64,000 bases of DNA. Source: Candidatus Flexifilum affinis (GTDB lineage Bacteria > Chloroflexota > Anaerolineae > Aggregatilineales > Phototrophicaceae). The notes under the pieces are model-generated. The model was not told where the DNA came from. It did not search any database and saw nothing but the letters and a program-made list of their open reading frames with translations. Position 1 is the stretch's first letter. Each line of letters starts with the position of its first letter. Position numbers and translations under genes: made by a program. The stretch covers positions 1-64,000 of the forward strand of contig JADJPJ010000027.1 in assembly GCA_016713325.1 (NCBI GenBank). The letters are read 5' to 3'. This document shows, in pieces, positions 56,420-64,000 of this stretch.

Positions 56420-57124
56420 ATGAGCCAGAATGCCGTGAAGCGTCTTTATCTGATGCAGGTTGGGTCCATGCCGGAATACCAGATTCCGATTGTTTGCTAT
56501 CTGGTGCAGACGGATGACGGCAAAAATATCCTGATTGACAGCGGCCTCCCCGAAATCATCCCTGAAGAAGCATCGGATTTCGAGAATGGGCAGGACGTTA
56601 TCGAGCAGTTGGCGAGCATTGGCTTAAAGCCGGACGATATCGATACGGTCATTTCGACGCATTATGATATCGACCATGCCGGCAGACACGCGGCCTTCAC
56701 GAAGGCGCAGTATGTTGTTCAGCGTGTGCATCATCTGGATGCGGCGACCAACCCACGTTATGCTGCCAATCGATCCGAATGGGATCAGCCCATGGAGCGC
56801 ATTCGGCTGGTGGACGGGGACACGGAACTGCTGCCGGGGCTGGAGCTGATTGAGACGAGCGGGCATGTGCCGGGACATCAATCGGTGCTGGTGCGGCTGC
56901 CCAAAACGGGGGCGATTTTATTGACGATTGACGCCGTACCCTTCGGCGCGGGCTTTACCCGTGACGTGCAGGACGACGGCAGCGACCCGGACGCCGAAGC
57001 GATCCGCGCCAGTACGATCAAACTGCTTGATCTGGTCGAACGGGAGCATATCGGGCTGGTGATTTTCGGTCATGACATGGAGCTGTGGGAAACCCTCAAG
57101 AAAGCGCCAGAGTTTTACGAGTGA
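56420..57124 (+). CDS. Metallo-beta-lactamase-fold hydrolase, lactonase-like
   Basis: Hydrolase of 234 residues resembling N-acyl homoserine lactonases (AiiA type). Metal sites: HYDIDHAG (HxDxDH in place of the usual HxHxDH), GHVPGHQS, Asp in LLTIDAVPF, and FGHD. The second His of the first motif is Asp here, which could change metal binding. Short MSQNAVKRLYLMQVGSM N-terminus, no signal peptide. Adjacent to dtd but 40 bp away with its own AGAGGAAG ribosome site. Quorum quenching is only suggested by the family. Confidence 0.82.
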   Translation: MSQNAVKRLYLMQVGSMPEYQIPIVCYLVQTDDGKNILIDSGLPEIIPEEASDFENGQDVIEQLASIGLKPDDIDTVISTHYDIDHAGRHAAFTKAQYVVQRVHHLDAATNPRYAANRSEWDQPMERIRLVDGDTELLPGLELIETSGHVPGHQSVLVRLPKTGAILLTIDAVPFGAGFTRDVQDDGSDPDAEAIRASTIKLLDLVEREHIGLVIFGHDMELWETLKKAPEFYE

Positions 57125-57218
57125 GGATGCAAGCCCCCTTTTCCCGTTTCGGAGTACCACTTCCTTTGCAGCTAGGACCCCGAATGCATCCATTCACGCG
57201 GAGGAGGGCGACCCGTGA

Positions 57219-57522
57219 GATTCTGTTGAAAAAGTAAAAACACGGGAAAAGAGGTAGGATCAAGCGACGGACAGAGAGAGCCAATAGGCATCGCATGGCG
57301 GTTCCGCCCGACGTTAGAAACGTCGGGCTACCACGAACTGCACAGGAAACCCTCTGAAGAGGGTTCCTCCAGCGAAATTCAAGGAATGAGCGCTTCCTAG
57401 GGCAACCGACTTCAGTCGGTTTCTCGCGTCTTTGGAGTGTAGCCGGAGAATTCTATTCTCCGGCGGCGCATCGGCGACATCTCCGCGGTTTCAGGGAGCA
57501 CTACCCCTTTTTCAACAGAATC
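57219..57522. repeat. 304-bp element with 16-bp terminal inverted repeats and internal hairpins
   Basis: The ends GATTCTGTTGAAAAAG (57219-57234) and CTTTTTCAACAGAATC (57507-57522) are a perfect inverted pair. Inside are four stem-loops: CCCGACGTT/AACGTCGGG (57307-57327), AGGAA-CCCTC/GAGGGTTCCT (57344-57367), AACCGAC/GTCGGTT (57404-57421) and GCCGGAGAAT/ATTCTCCGGC (57442-57464). No gene fits. It looks like a non-autonomous mobile element or structured repeat; a target duplication was not evident. Confidence 0.75.
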
Positions 57523-57745
57523 CCGGCGGGTCTCCCACCGCAGAACGGGAGAGGCACCGCCTCTCCCCTACGCCTGGGTGCGTCGATCGACCTCTGGAAC
57601 GTGATGGTATCGCTAACTTGGTGCATATGGGGCGGCAAGAATGCCGTCCCTACGCTCACCCGGATATTCCGCCACCTCCAGGCTCTCCGCAACCGGCTCC
57701 CCTCTCCGGACGGAGAGGGGCTGGGGGTGAGGTCTCTTTTCTTCC
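57523..57745. repeat. Cluster of hairpin repeats
   Basis: No gene. Contains GGGAGAGGC/GCCTCTCCC (57552-57572 region), the 19-bp constant block TAACTTGGTGCATATGGGG (57614-57632) with a GGCGGCA/TGCCGTC hairpin to 57654, and CCCCTCTCC/GGAGAGGGG (57702-57721) followed by GGGGGTGAGG. Each belongs to a family seen elsewhere in the window. Confidence 0.7.
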
Positions 57746-59408
57746 TTACTCTGCCACACCCCACAGCCGGACGGTGCTGTCGCCGGCGGAGATCAGCAGC
57801 ATTGCCGTCCGGCGTGAAGGCCAGATCCGAGGGCAGGCTCTCGTGGGCGCCGATCTCCCCGACCACCGTGCCCGTCCCCACATCGATCAGCACCACCGGG
57901 AACGCCTCATCGCCGGTCAGACCGCCGCTGAAGGGTACGCCGCCCGCCGCCGCCACCAGCGTGTCGTCGGGGTGGAAGGCCACCGCCGAAACCACCTCGG
58001 AAGCGGCCGCGTCGACCACCGGCAGGCTGACCAACTGCTGGGCTGTCGCCGCGACGATCCACAGGGTGACCATGCCGTCCGGCGTGCCCACCGCCAGCAT
58101 CGAGCCGTCGCGGTTCAGCGCCATCGGCGCGCCCAGGAAGTGGGCCTGCACACCAGTGTCGAGGGTGGTGATCGGGGTCTGCGAGGCCACATCCCACACG
58201 CCGACGTGGATCGTCCCGTCCTGCGTGAAGTCGGCAGCCACGCGCGCGCCATCACCGCTGAAAGCCAGGTTGACCGCGCCGCCGGGCGTATTCAGCACGC
58301 CAAGCCGGGTCGCGCTGCCCACGTCTTCGAGCAGGACCGGCGCCGCCGTCGCCGCCGAGGCCGCGCTGATCGGCGTCTGTGCGATGGCCAGCAGCGGCAG
58401 GCTGGGATGGAAGCGGATGCTGCCGATGCCGAGCGCCTCGTTGGCGTTGGTCCGCGTCGCCTCGATGCGCCGGGTCGGCGCGCCGGCGGCGTCACGAAGC
58501 TGGATGTAGGGAAGCTGCGAGAAATCCTCCGGCAGCTCGAAGGTCGCCAGATTGCCCGGCGCGGCGGCCACCGGGTAGCCGCTCCAGCCCGTCATCACCT
58601 CGGTGCGCGGGACCAGATTGCCGTCGTTGAGGTTGTAGAGGATCAGGTTGTCGGACGAGCGCACGGCCAGCGTGCCGTCGGACGCCACGGCGAAGCGCGG
58701 CAGGCCAACCACCAACCGGGCCAGCTCGGTCACCTGCGCCGCGTTGCCCGGTCCCAGCGGGGTGAGCGACACCGGCAGCGATGCCGAGGTCACCGAGGTG
58801 CAGCCATACAACATGGCCTCACCGGGTTCGTTCGGGCACTGGTCGATGTTGTCCGGCGTGCTGTCGCCGTCCGCGTCGGTACAGCCGCCCAGTTCCGGGG
58901 TGCCCGCCACGTCGCGGCAGGAGTCGAAGATGTCCGGCACGGTGTCGCCATCGCCATCCTGCGGCGAAGCCCCGACCGGACAGCCGAAGTTGTCGCCGAC
59001 GCCGGCATCGGCCGGGCAGCCGTCCATCACGTCTGGGATGTTGTCGCCGTCGCTGTCGGGCAGGCAGCCGTTCGCCGTCTCGGCGTACTCGGTGCGACAG
59101 GCGTCCTGCGCATCGGGAATGCCGTCGCGGTCGAGATCCGGCACCACGCCAGCCGGGCAGCCGAAGTTGTCGCTCAGGCCCGGCTCGCTCAGGCAGGTGT
59201 CCAGCGGATCGGGCACCTGGTCGCCGTCGAGATCCGGAAGCTGTTCCGGCGTGCAGCCGTACAACGCGGGGTCGCCGGGGGTCTGCCAGCAGTAGTCATC
59301 GCGGTCGACGACGCCGTCGCCGTCGCTGTCCGGCTCCTGTGCCGCCGCCGGCAGGATCGCCAGCGCCAGCAGGATCAGCAGGGTGATACACCAACGCATC
59401 CACTTCAC
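57746..59408 (-). CDS. Secreted calcium-repeat protein with WD40-like domain, frameshifted end
   Basis: Exported protein of about 553 residues. A GTG at 59408 with AAGGAG upstream opens VKWMRWCITLLILLALAILP, cleaved near AAAQE. Residues about 25-220 hold thrombospondin type 3-like repeats (DSDGDGVVDRDD, DLDGDQVPDPLD, DLDRDGIPDAQD, DSDGDNIPDVMD) with paired Cys, which bind calcium. The rest is a WD40-like propeller (AVGTPDGMVTLWIVA). Near 57808 the frame changes: LLISAGDSTVRLW then a TAA at 57746-57748 are in the neighbouring frame. As read, the open frame would run on to 57501 through repeats, which is not believable. Confidence 0.75.
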
Positions 59409-59485
59409 GTCAGCCGCTCCTTCTACTCGTCCAGAACGTTGTTTTGAACCAGGGCACACGACCATCAGCGCGCCCCTGGCGTTCC

Positions 59486-60505
59486 TCACCCCAACCGCAC
59501 CGGCGCGCTCTTCTCCGCCGATTCGTAGGCCGCCACGACGATCTCTACCGCCCGCAGGCCATCTTCGCCAGTCACCGAGGGCGACCGCCCCTCGCGAACA
59601 GCCGCCACGAATTCGGCCAGCATGGCCGTGTTGGCGTCCGATCCCCAGTAGGCATAGCGGGGACGCCCCATGCGGTCGCTGGTGACAGTCATCCGCTGGC
59701 GGTAGGCGTCCATAGTCATCAGCCCGCCCGCCGCGACGATCTCCAGCGCCAGCCCGCCCCACGTCGGATAGGCCGCCGGCTTGCTCCAACTGCAATCGAT
59801 GCTGGCGAACGTGCCGTCGTCGAAGGTCAGCATGACCAGTCCGCCCGTCTCCACCGAGACGCGGTCGCCATGGATCACGCGGTTGGTCGCCGCGTAGACC
59901 TCGACCACCTCTCGCCCCAGATGCCAGCGCAGCAGGGCGGCCAGATGCACGACGTGGTCAGCCACCGCGCCGCCGCCGGCCAGTTCTTTGTCGACAAACC
60001 AGTCGCGTCCCAGGAAAGCCAGGTTTTCCTTCTGGTGCAGTTCCGGCAGCGATCCCTGATTGGTGGAGTTGATGCCGTAGATGGCGCCGAGCGTGCCGCC
60101 CTCGATCTGCCGCTTGACCTCCATCGCCGGGGCGCTGAAGCGCACCGGGAAGGCCGTCATCAGCAGCACACCGGCCTCGCGGCAAACCCGCACGATTTCC
60201 TGCGCATCCTCGACCGTGGTCGCCAGCGGCTTCTCGCACAGCACGTGCACACCCGCTTCGGCGGCCAGCTTAACCAGCGGCAGGTGGCGGGCGTTTTCCG
60301 ATGTGACCACCACCGCGTCGGGCCGGTCGGCCAGCAGCGCGGCGTGGTCCGGATACAGCCGAATGCCGAGCTGCTCGGCAAAGTGGCGGCCGCGTTCGCG
60401 ATTCTCGTCGCTGGCGCCGATCAGTTCGACGCCGGGCATCTTCTTCAGCACCGCCGCGTAGCTTTCGGCATGCAAATGCGCAAAGCTCAGAATTCCGATT
60501 CGCAT
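59486..60505 (-). CDS. Gfo/Idh/MocA-family oxidoreductase
   Basis: NAD(P)-dependent dehydrogenase of 339 residues acting on a sugar or cyclitol. The N-terminal Rossmann part (MRIGILSFAHLHAESY) lacks the classical GxGxxG and has SFAHLH, seen in some members. The catalytic CEKPLA (Lys) is present, as is the H in ADHVVHLAALL of the sheet domain. It starts 10 bp after the second family member and is probably co-transcribed with it and the MFS transporter upstream. Confidence 0.88.
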   Translation of the reverse strand: MRIGILSFAHLHAESYAAVLKKMPGVELIGASDENRERGRHFAEQLGIRLYPDHAALLADRPDAVVVTSENARHLPLVKLAAEAGVHVLCEKPLATTVEDAQEIVRVCREAGVLLMTAFPVRFSAPAMEVKRQIEGGTLGAIYGINSTNQGSLPELHQKENLAFLGRDWFVDKELAGGGAVADHVVHLAALLRWHLGREVVEVYAATNRVIHGDRVSVETGGLVMLTFDDGTFASIDCSWSKPAAYPTWGGLALEIVAAGGLMTMDAYRQRMTVTSDRMGRPRYAYWGSDANTAMLAEFVAAVREGRSPSVTGEDGLRAVEIVVAAYESAEKSAPVRLG

Positions 60506-60515
60506 GACATTCCCC

Positions 60516-61520
60516 CTACTGGATCGACTCGATGCGCACTTCCTGCCCCGTTTCCGCCGATTGGATCGCCGCCTGGGCGATCCGCAGTGCCGCCAACCCG
60601 TCGCGCGCCGTCACGCGCGGGGTCGCGCCGTTGACCAGCACCTCGTAGAAGTGCTTGATCTCCGTTGTATACGGCGTCTCGTGGACCGCGCTGCGCGGCA
60701 GGCCCACATCCGGCACATCGCCCGACGCCGTGCGCTTGGGGTAGAAGTCGATCGGCCCCGAACTTCCGGCCGGGTGCTCGATCAGCCCTGTCGAGCCGGC
60801 GATCTCCAGCGCGGTACGAAACATCGGCGGCGGGTAGGCCCAGGCGCCCTCGACATTGGACAGAGCGCCGTTCGCGTGCTTGAGGATGGCCAGGGCGTAG
60901 TCCTCCGGCGCATCGGGTGTGCGCGCCCGCACCCCGCGCGCATACACGCTTACCACCTCGCCGGCCAACCAGCGAGCGTAGTCGAAATCGTGGATCATCA
61001 GGTCGAGCATCATGCCGCCCGATCGGGCCGGGTCGATAAACCAGTTGGCTTCCGGGGCAGGCTTCGGCTGAAAGCTGGCGCGCGTCAGCCGCACCACCGC
61101 CACCTGCCCGATCTCGCCGGCGTCGACGATGGTCTTGGCGGCGGCGTATTCCGGGAAGAAGCGCACCACGTGGGCGATCAGCAGCGGGACGCCCGCCTTC
61201 TCGCAGGCTTCAACGGCCTCCACCCCCTGGGCGTAGAGTCGCGCCAGCGGCTTTTCGCATACAACCGCCTTGCCCGCCGCCGCGCAGGCCATGATCATCG
61301 GGTGGTGCAGGTCGGTCGGCGTGCAGATATCGACCACGTCGACGTCGGCAATCAGCGCCTGCAGCGAATCGTAAACCTGCGCCCCCGTCTGCTGGGCCAG
61401 CGCCTGTGCCCGCGGCGGGTCCATCGAGAAGAAACCGGCCAGTGTCGCGGGCGTTTGCAGCCATCCGGCGGCATGGATGGTGCCCATCCCGCCTGTTCCA
61501 ACGATCCCTACTCGCAGCAT
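60516..61520 (-). CDS. Gfo/Idh/MocA-family oxidoreductase
   Basis: Second dehydrogenase of 334 residues, with a standard GIVGTGGMGTIHAAG cofactor motif, CEKPLA catalytic Lys and LMIHDFDYARWL (Asp-His pair) in the sheet domain, as in inositol 2-dehydrogenase-like enzymes. The start is the ATG at 61520 (MLRVGIVG); the longer frame to 63020 is overlap with the MFS gene. It differs clearly from its neighbour, so the pair probably carries out successive or alternative oxidations of one sugar or cyclitol. Confidence 0.9.
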   Translation of the reverse strand: MLRVGIVGTGGMGTIHAAGWLQTPATLAGFFSMDPPRAQALAQQTGAQVYDSLQALIADVDVVDICTPTDLHHPMIMACAAAGKAVVCEKPLARLYAQGVEAVEACEKAGVPLLIAHVVRFFPEYAAAKTIVDAGEIGQVAVVRLTRASFQPKPAPEANWFIDPARSGGMMLDLMIHDFDYARWLAGEVVSVYARGVRARTPDAPEDYALAILKHANGALSNVEGAWAYPPPMFRTALEIAGSTGLIEHPAGSSGPIDFYPKRTASGDVPDVGLPRSAVHETPYTTEIKHFYEVLVNGATPRVTARDGLAALRIAQAAIQSAETGQEVRIESIQ

Positions 61521-61696
61521 CGATCGGTCCTTTCCAGCGTGTAAGTTCCTGTGAATTTTACTGTCTTGCGGTCGCGCCCACCGCTCAGGCCCGAACCGGC
61601 AGGAGAATGGTGAAGCTACTCCAGGAGGAGCCATAGCGGCGCTCGTCAGCGTCGAGAGCGCTGGTGTCCGCGCCGTTCGGACGCATCGTCCAACGC

Positions 61697-62974
61697 TTAG
61701 ATTTGCGTGCGCTGCTCCTGTTGGGCCGGTTCCAGACGAAGGTCGGCCGCCGGTTCTCGCACGCCGCGCAGCCGCCGCAGCACGTCGTAATCGGCGGAGC
61801 GCGACAGCCACCAGAAGCCGATCGCTCCCAACGCCGCCCCGGCCGCGCCGCCGTACCAGATGGCCTGGGGCGCGATGGCATCGGCCAGCACACCGCCGAC
61901 GGCCGGTCCGATACCTGCCCCAACGCTGTAGGTCAGCGTGTACAACCCGATGTAGCGGGCGCGTTTGTCGGCCGACGCCAGCCCTGCGGTGACGGCCGTG
62001 CCGGTCGGCGCGAGCAGCAGTTCGCCCACCGTCAGGACGACCATACTGATCATAAACGCAGGCAGCGTAACCGCCAAACCGAACATGACCAGCGCGACCG
62101 CATAAATGCAGGAGGCGATCATCATCACCGGCAGCGGCGAGAAGCGCTGCGTCAGGCGGGTGACGCCAAACTGGAATACCACCACCATGCCGGCGTTGAT
62201 CGTCAGCAGCCAGCCAAACTGGCTTTCCGGGATGGCGTAGTAGGTCTTGGTGTAAACGCCGAGCAGGCTGAAGACCATGGCGATGGCGATCTCGACCAGC
62301 GACAGCGCGACGATGAAGCGCACGAAGGGCCGATCGCGCAAAATCTCGCCGTAGCCCAGAGAGAACCAGCCGCCGGCCCCCTGTCCACGCGACGAACGTG
62401 GCAGGCTCTCCTTCAGGAACAGCAGCACCGGGATGACCAGCAGCAGGTTCGCTGCGGCAATGCCGTAGTAGGCAAACAGGCTCGACTGCGCGATGAACTG
62501 ACCGCCGATGGCCGGCCCCAGCGCGATCGACACGTTGGTCATCATGCGCATCAGGGCGTAGGCGCTGCTGCGGTGTTCCTCGTCGACGATGTCCGCGACG
62601 ATGGCATTGCCGCCGACCATGAACAGCGGCTGCGTCATCCCGTAGAGGGCGATCAGCACTGCCCACGCGGCCAGCGACGTCGCCGTGCTCATCAGCAGCA
62701 TCAGCACGGCGAAGACGATCAGCGCCCCGATCATCGGCGGCTTGCGGCCGAAGCGGTCGAAGACCACGCTCATGCCAGAGACGCCGATGATGGTCGCCAC
62801 CGCCTGAATCGGCAGCAGCGCCGTCACCTGCGACAGTGCGGCACCGGTCTGGTCGCGAATGAACAGGGTGATGAAAGGCCAGATGAGCGAAGAAGCCAGC
62901 CGGTTGACCGTCGTGCACACCAACAGGATCCAGAACTGGCGCGGATAGCGATATTTCTGAGAAACGCTTGCCAA
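61697..62974 (-). CDS. MFS transporter
   Basis: Major facilitator superfamily permease of 425 residues with twelve predicted helices. The loop 2-3 motif A is present as DRFGRKPPMIGALIV. A cytoplasmic tail (VREPAADLRLEPAQQEQRTQ) follows the last helix. Placed upstream of two sugar-type dehydrogenases on the same strand, it could import their substrate or export a product; the sequence alone does not tell uptake from efflux. 176 bp separate it from the next gene. Confidence 0.88.
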   Translation of the reverse strand: MASVSQKYRYPRQFWILLVCTTVNRLASSLIWPFITLFIRDQTGAALSQVTALLPIQAVATIIGVSGMSVVFDRFGRKPPMIGALIVFAVLMLLMSTATSLAAWAVLIALYGMTQPLFMVGGNAIVADIVDEEHRSSAYALMRMMTNVSIALGPAIGGQFIAQSSLFAYYGIAAANLLLVIPVLLFLKESLPRSSRGQGAGGWFSLGYGEILRDRPFVRFIVALSLVEIAIAMVFSLLGVYTKTYYAIPESQFGWLLTINAGMVVVFQFGVTRLTQRFSPLPVMMIASCIYAVALVMFGLAVTLPAFMISMVVLTVGELLLAPTGTAVTAGLASADKRARYIGLYTLTYSVGAGIGPAVGGVLADAIAPQAIWYGGAAGAALGAIGFWWLSRSADYDVLRRLRGVREPAADLRLEPAQQEQRTQI

Positions 62975-63347
62975 GATAACCCTTTACAGAAAAACAGCTG
63001 TTTGCAGGTGGCCGCGGCAATTCGGCCTTTTCCGTTTTGTGGCGACAGCATTCGTGCTATCCCATATGCACCAAGTTAAGGGTTGCGGAGCCGCCGAGGG
63101 CTAAAGCGCCTCGGCTAGTCACCGACAAGCCCACTGAAGGGGCTTCCTGGACGCCTGCGTCCTTGGTCCCTTTAGTGGACCTGTCTTTCGGGTAGCCGGG
63201 TGTTTTACTCCGGCGGACCCGCGACAACGATGTTCTAGGCGTCGATCAGCGCCTTGGGCCTATGCACAGCATTCTGCTACCTACGTCCTGTCCATGCCTG
63301 CTGCCCGACGCGACAGACGGCAAAGACGAGTAAGGTCGCGTGAAAGT
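62975..63347. repeat. Spacer with inverted constant block and hairpin series
   Basis: No gene. Holds CCCATATGCACCAAGTTAA (63061-63079, inverse of the 19-bp block) and then stems GCCGAGG/CCTCGGC (63093-63115), AAGCCC/GGGCTT (63127-63145), GTCC/GGAC (63166-63180) and GCCGG/CCGGC (63195-63214). The last resembles the GTAGCCGG...CCGGCGG stem of the 57219 element. Confidence 0.65.
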
Positions 63348-63809
63348 TCAGCCGGATGCCGCCGGCCGTTTCCTGAACAGGGCCGAACGCGTCACTTCCA
63401 CGACCACATTGCCGCGCTGGTTGCGCCCCGTGTGGGTCATGGTCACGATGCCGGTTTCGGGCCGGGATTTGCTCTCGCGCTTCGCGACCACGACCGTTTC
63501 CGCGTAGATCGTATCGCCATGGAAAACCGGGTGGGGATGCCTGACATTCTCGTAGCCCATATTGGCAACAATCGTGCCCTCGGTGGTGTCGGCCACGCTG
63601 ATGCCGACGACGAGGCTCATCGTCAGCAGTCCGTTGACCAACCGCTGGCCATATTCGGTGCGCGAGGCAAAATCTTCGTTAATGTGCAGCGGCTGCTGGT
63701 TCATGGTCATGGCGCAGAAGAGGATGTGCTCGGCTTCCGTGATCGTTTTGCCAAGCGTATGCCGGATCACCTGACCGGGTTCGAGCTCTTCGTAGTATTT
63801 TCCCGCCAT
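63348..63809 (-). CDS. MaoC-like hot-dog hydratase
   Basis: Protein of 153 residues with the MaoC dehydratase fold. MAGKYYEELEPGQVIRHTLGKTITEAEHILFCAMTMNQQPLHINEDFA carries the hydratase-type Asn/His region, and YENVRHPHPVFHGDTIYAETVV the second motif. These enzymes hydrate enoyl-CoA or mesaconyl-type thioesters. The start is the ATG at 63809 (MAGKYYEE); upstream codons are not conserved-looking. The next upstream gene is outside the window. Confidence 0.88.
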   Translation of the reverse strand: MAGKYYEELEPGQVIRHTLGKTITEAEHILFCAMTMNQQPLHINEDFASRTEYGQRLVNGLLTMSLVVGISVADTTEGTIVANMGYENVRHPHPVFHGDTIYAETVVVAKRESKSRPETGIVTMTHTGRNQRGNVVVEVTRSALFRKRPAASG

Positions 63810-63917
63810 GCTGCGCTTTCCTGAACGTGCCAAATTCTGGAGAGCGTTACATTAGCGCAGAACTGGACTGCGGGAAAGATCGGAATAGGACCAGGGGATG
63901 GCCACGAGGAATGAATC

Positions 63918-63955
63918 AAGACGCCCGACATGAGGGGGGGCATGTCGGGCGTCTT
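63918..63955. terminator. Strong hairpin, likely terminator
   Basis: AAGACGCCCGACATG (63918-63932) and CATGTCGGGCGTCTT (63941-63955) pair perfectly over 15 bp around an A-G7 loop. A real T tract is missing on either strand, so a role as a repeat or in stability is also possible. Confidence 0.6.
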
Positions 63956-64000
63956 TACGGGAAGGGCTACTTTGTTGTTTCGCTAAATCCCTGACCTCTG

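Noticed and set aside
57219..57745. CRISPR array
   Set aside because: Hairpins are unequal in sequence and spacing and there are no direct repeats with regular spacers.
61585..61690. Possible 3' remnant of a histidine kinase (codons ending SSFTILLPVRA)
   Set aside because: The last 12 residues resemble kinase C-termini, but no upstream kinase sequence exists in the frame; too short to support.
61664..63079. 471-codon plus-strand frame
   Set aside because: Antisense to the MFS transporter.

Overview
The window is 64 kb of GC-rich bacterial DNA with long same-strand operons. It carries no rRNA, tRNA or other marker that fixes the taxon. The gene mix suggests an uncultured member of the Chloroflexota (Anaerolineae-like), held with moderate confidence: MoxR/DUF58/VWA operons, secreted proteins whose signal peptides end in AQ(D/E), Thr-Pro-rich lipoproteins with SH3-like domains, a membrane-anchored kinase with giant helical linker, and cytoplasmic receiver-histidine kinases.

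Layout. 0-1.3 kb: IS4-type transposase with a frameshift on an A7 tract. 1.3-5.1 kb (minus): ferredoxin and a sugar ABC importer (binding protein and two permeases, no ATPase). 5.3-10.9 kb: secreted HExxH protease, a coiled-coil membrane protein and PspA, a receiver-histidine kinase, homoserine dehydrogenase. 11.1-16.2 kb (plus): an NMT1/SsuA-like binding protein overlapping an A-T-TE NRPS-like enzyme, then a class III aminotransferase. 16.6-18.9 kb: ECF sigma factor, membrane anti-sigma candidate and bactofilin-like membrane protein, with overlapping start and stop codons. 20.3-34.6 kb (plus): one long array of a large membrane protein, ABC ATPase, ABC permease fused to a Gln/Ala-rich coiled coil, MoxR ATPase, DUF58, VWA, tandem-TIR protein and double VWA protein. 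34.7-46.3 kb: flavin amine oxidase, lipoprotein, secreted protein, SPFH/flotillin, PPC-like protein, TPR protein, YceI with an upstream TetR gene and two matching palindromic operators, and a lipoprotein thermonuclease. 46.4-55.0 kb: SDR, LutB/LutC, a second receiver-histidine kinase and a 1453-residue divergent kinase. 55.2-57.1 kb: DinB-like protein, D-aminoacyl-tRNA deacylase, metallo-beta-lactamase-fold hydrolase. 57.2-57.7 kb: a dense block of inverted repeats. 57.7-63.8 kb (minus): calcium-repeat/WD40-like protein, two Gfo/Idh/MocA dehydrogenases, an MFS transporter and a MaoC-like hydratase.

Two window-wide themes stand out. First, short hairpin repeats of several families recur between genes, one of them a 304-bp element bounded by 16-bp perfect inverted repeats. 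Several genes have stop codons in the TAGGG context that starts these repeats. Second, at least seven otherwise well-conserved genes are interrupted by single-base frame changes or in-frame TAG codons, several beside homopolymers. This could be gene decay, recoding or residual sequencing error, and each case is flagged separately.

The best candidates for unusual biology are the ABC/MoxR/DUF58/VWA/tandem-TIR array, the binding-protein/A-T-TE pair whose adenylation pocket lacks the amino-group-binding Asp, and the hairpin repeat system.
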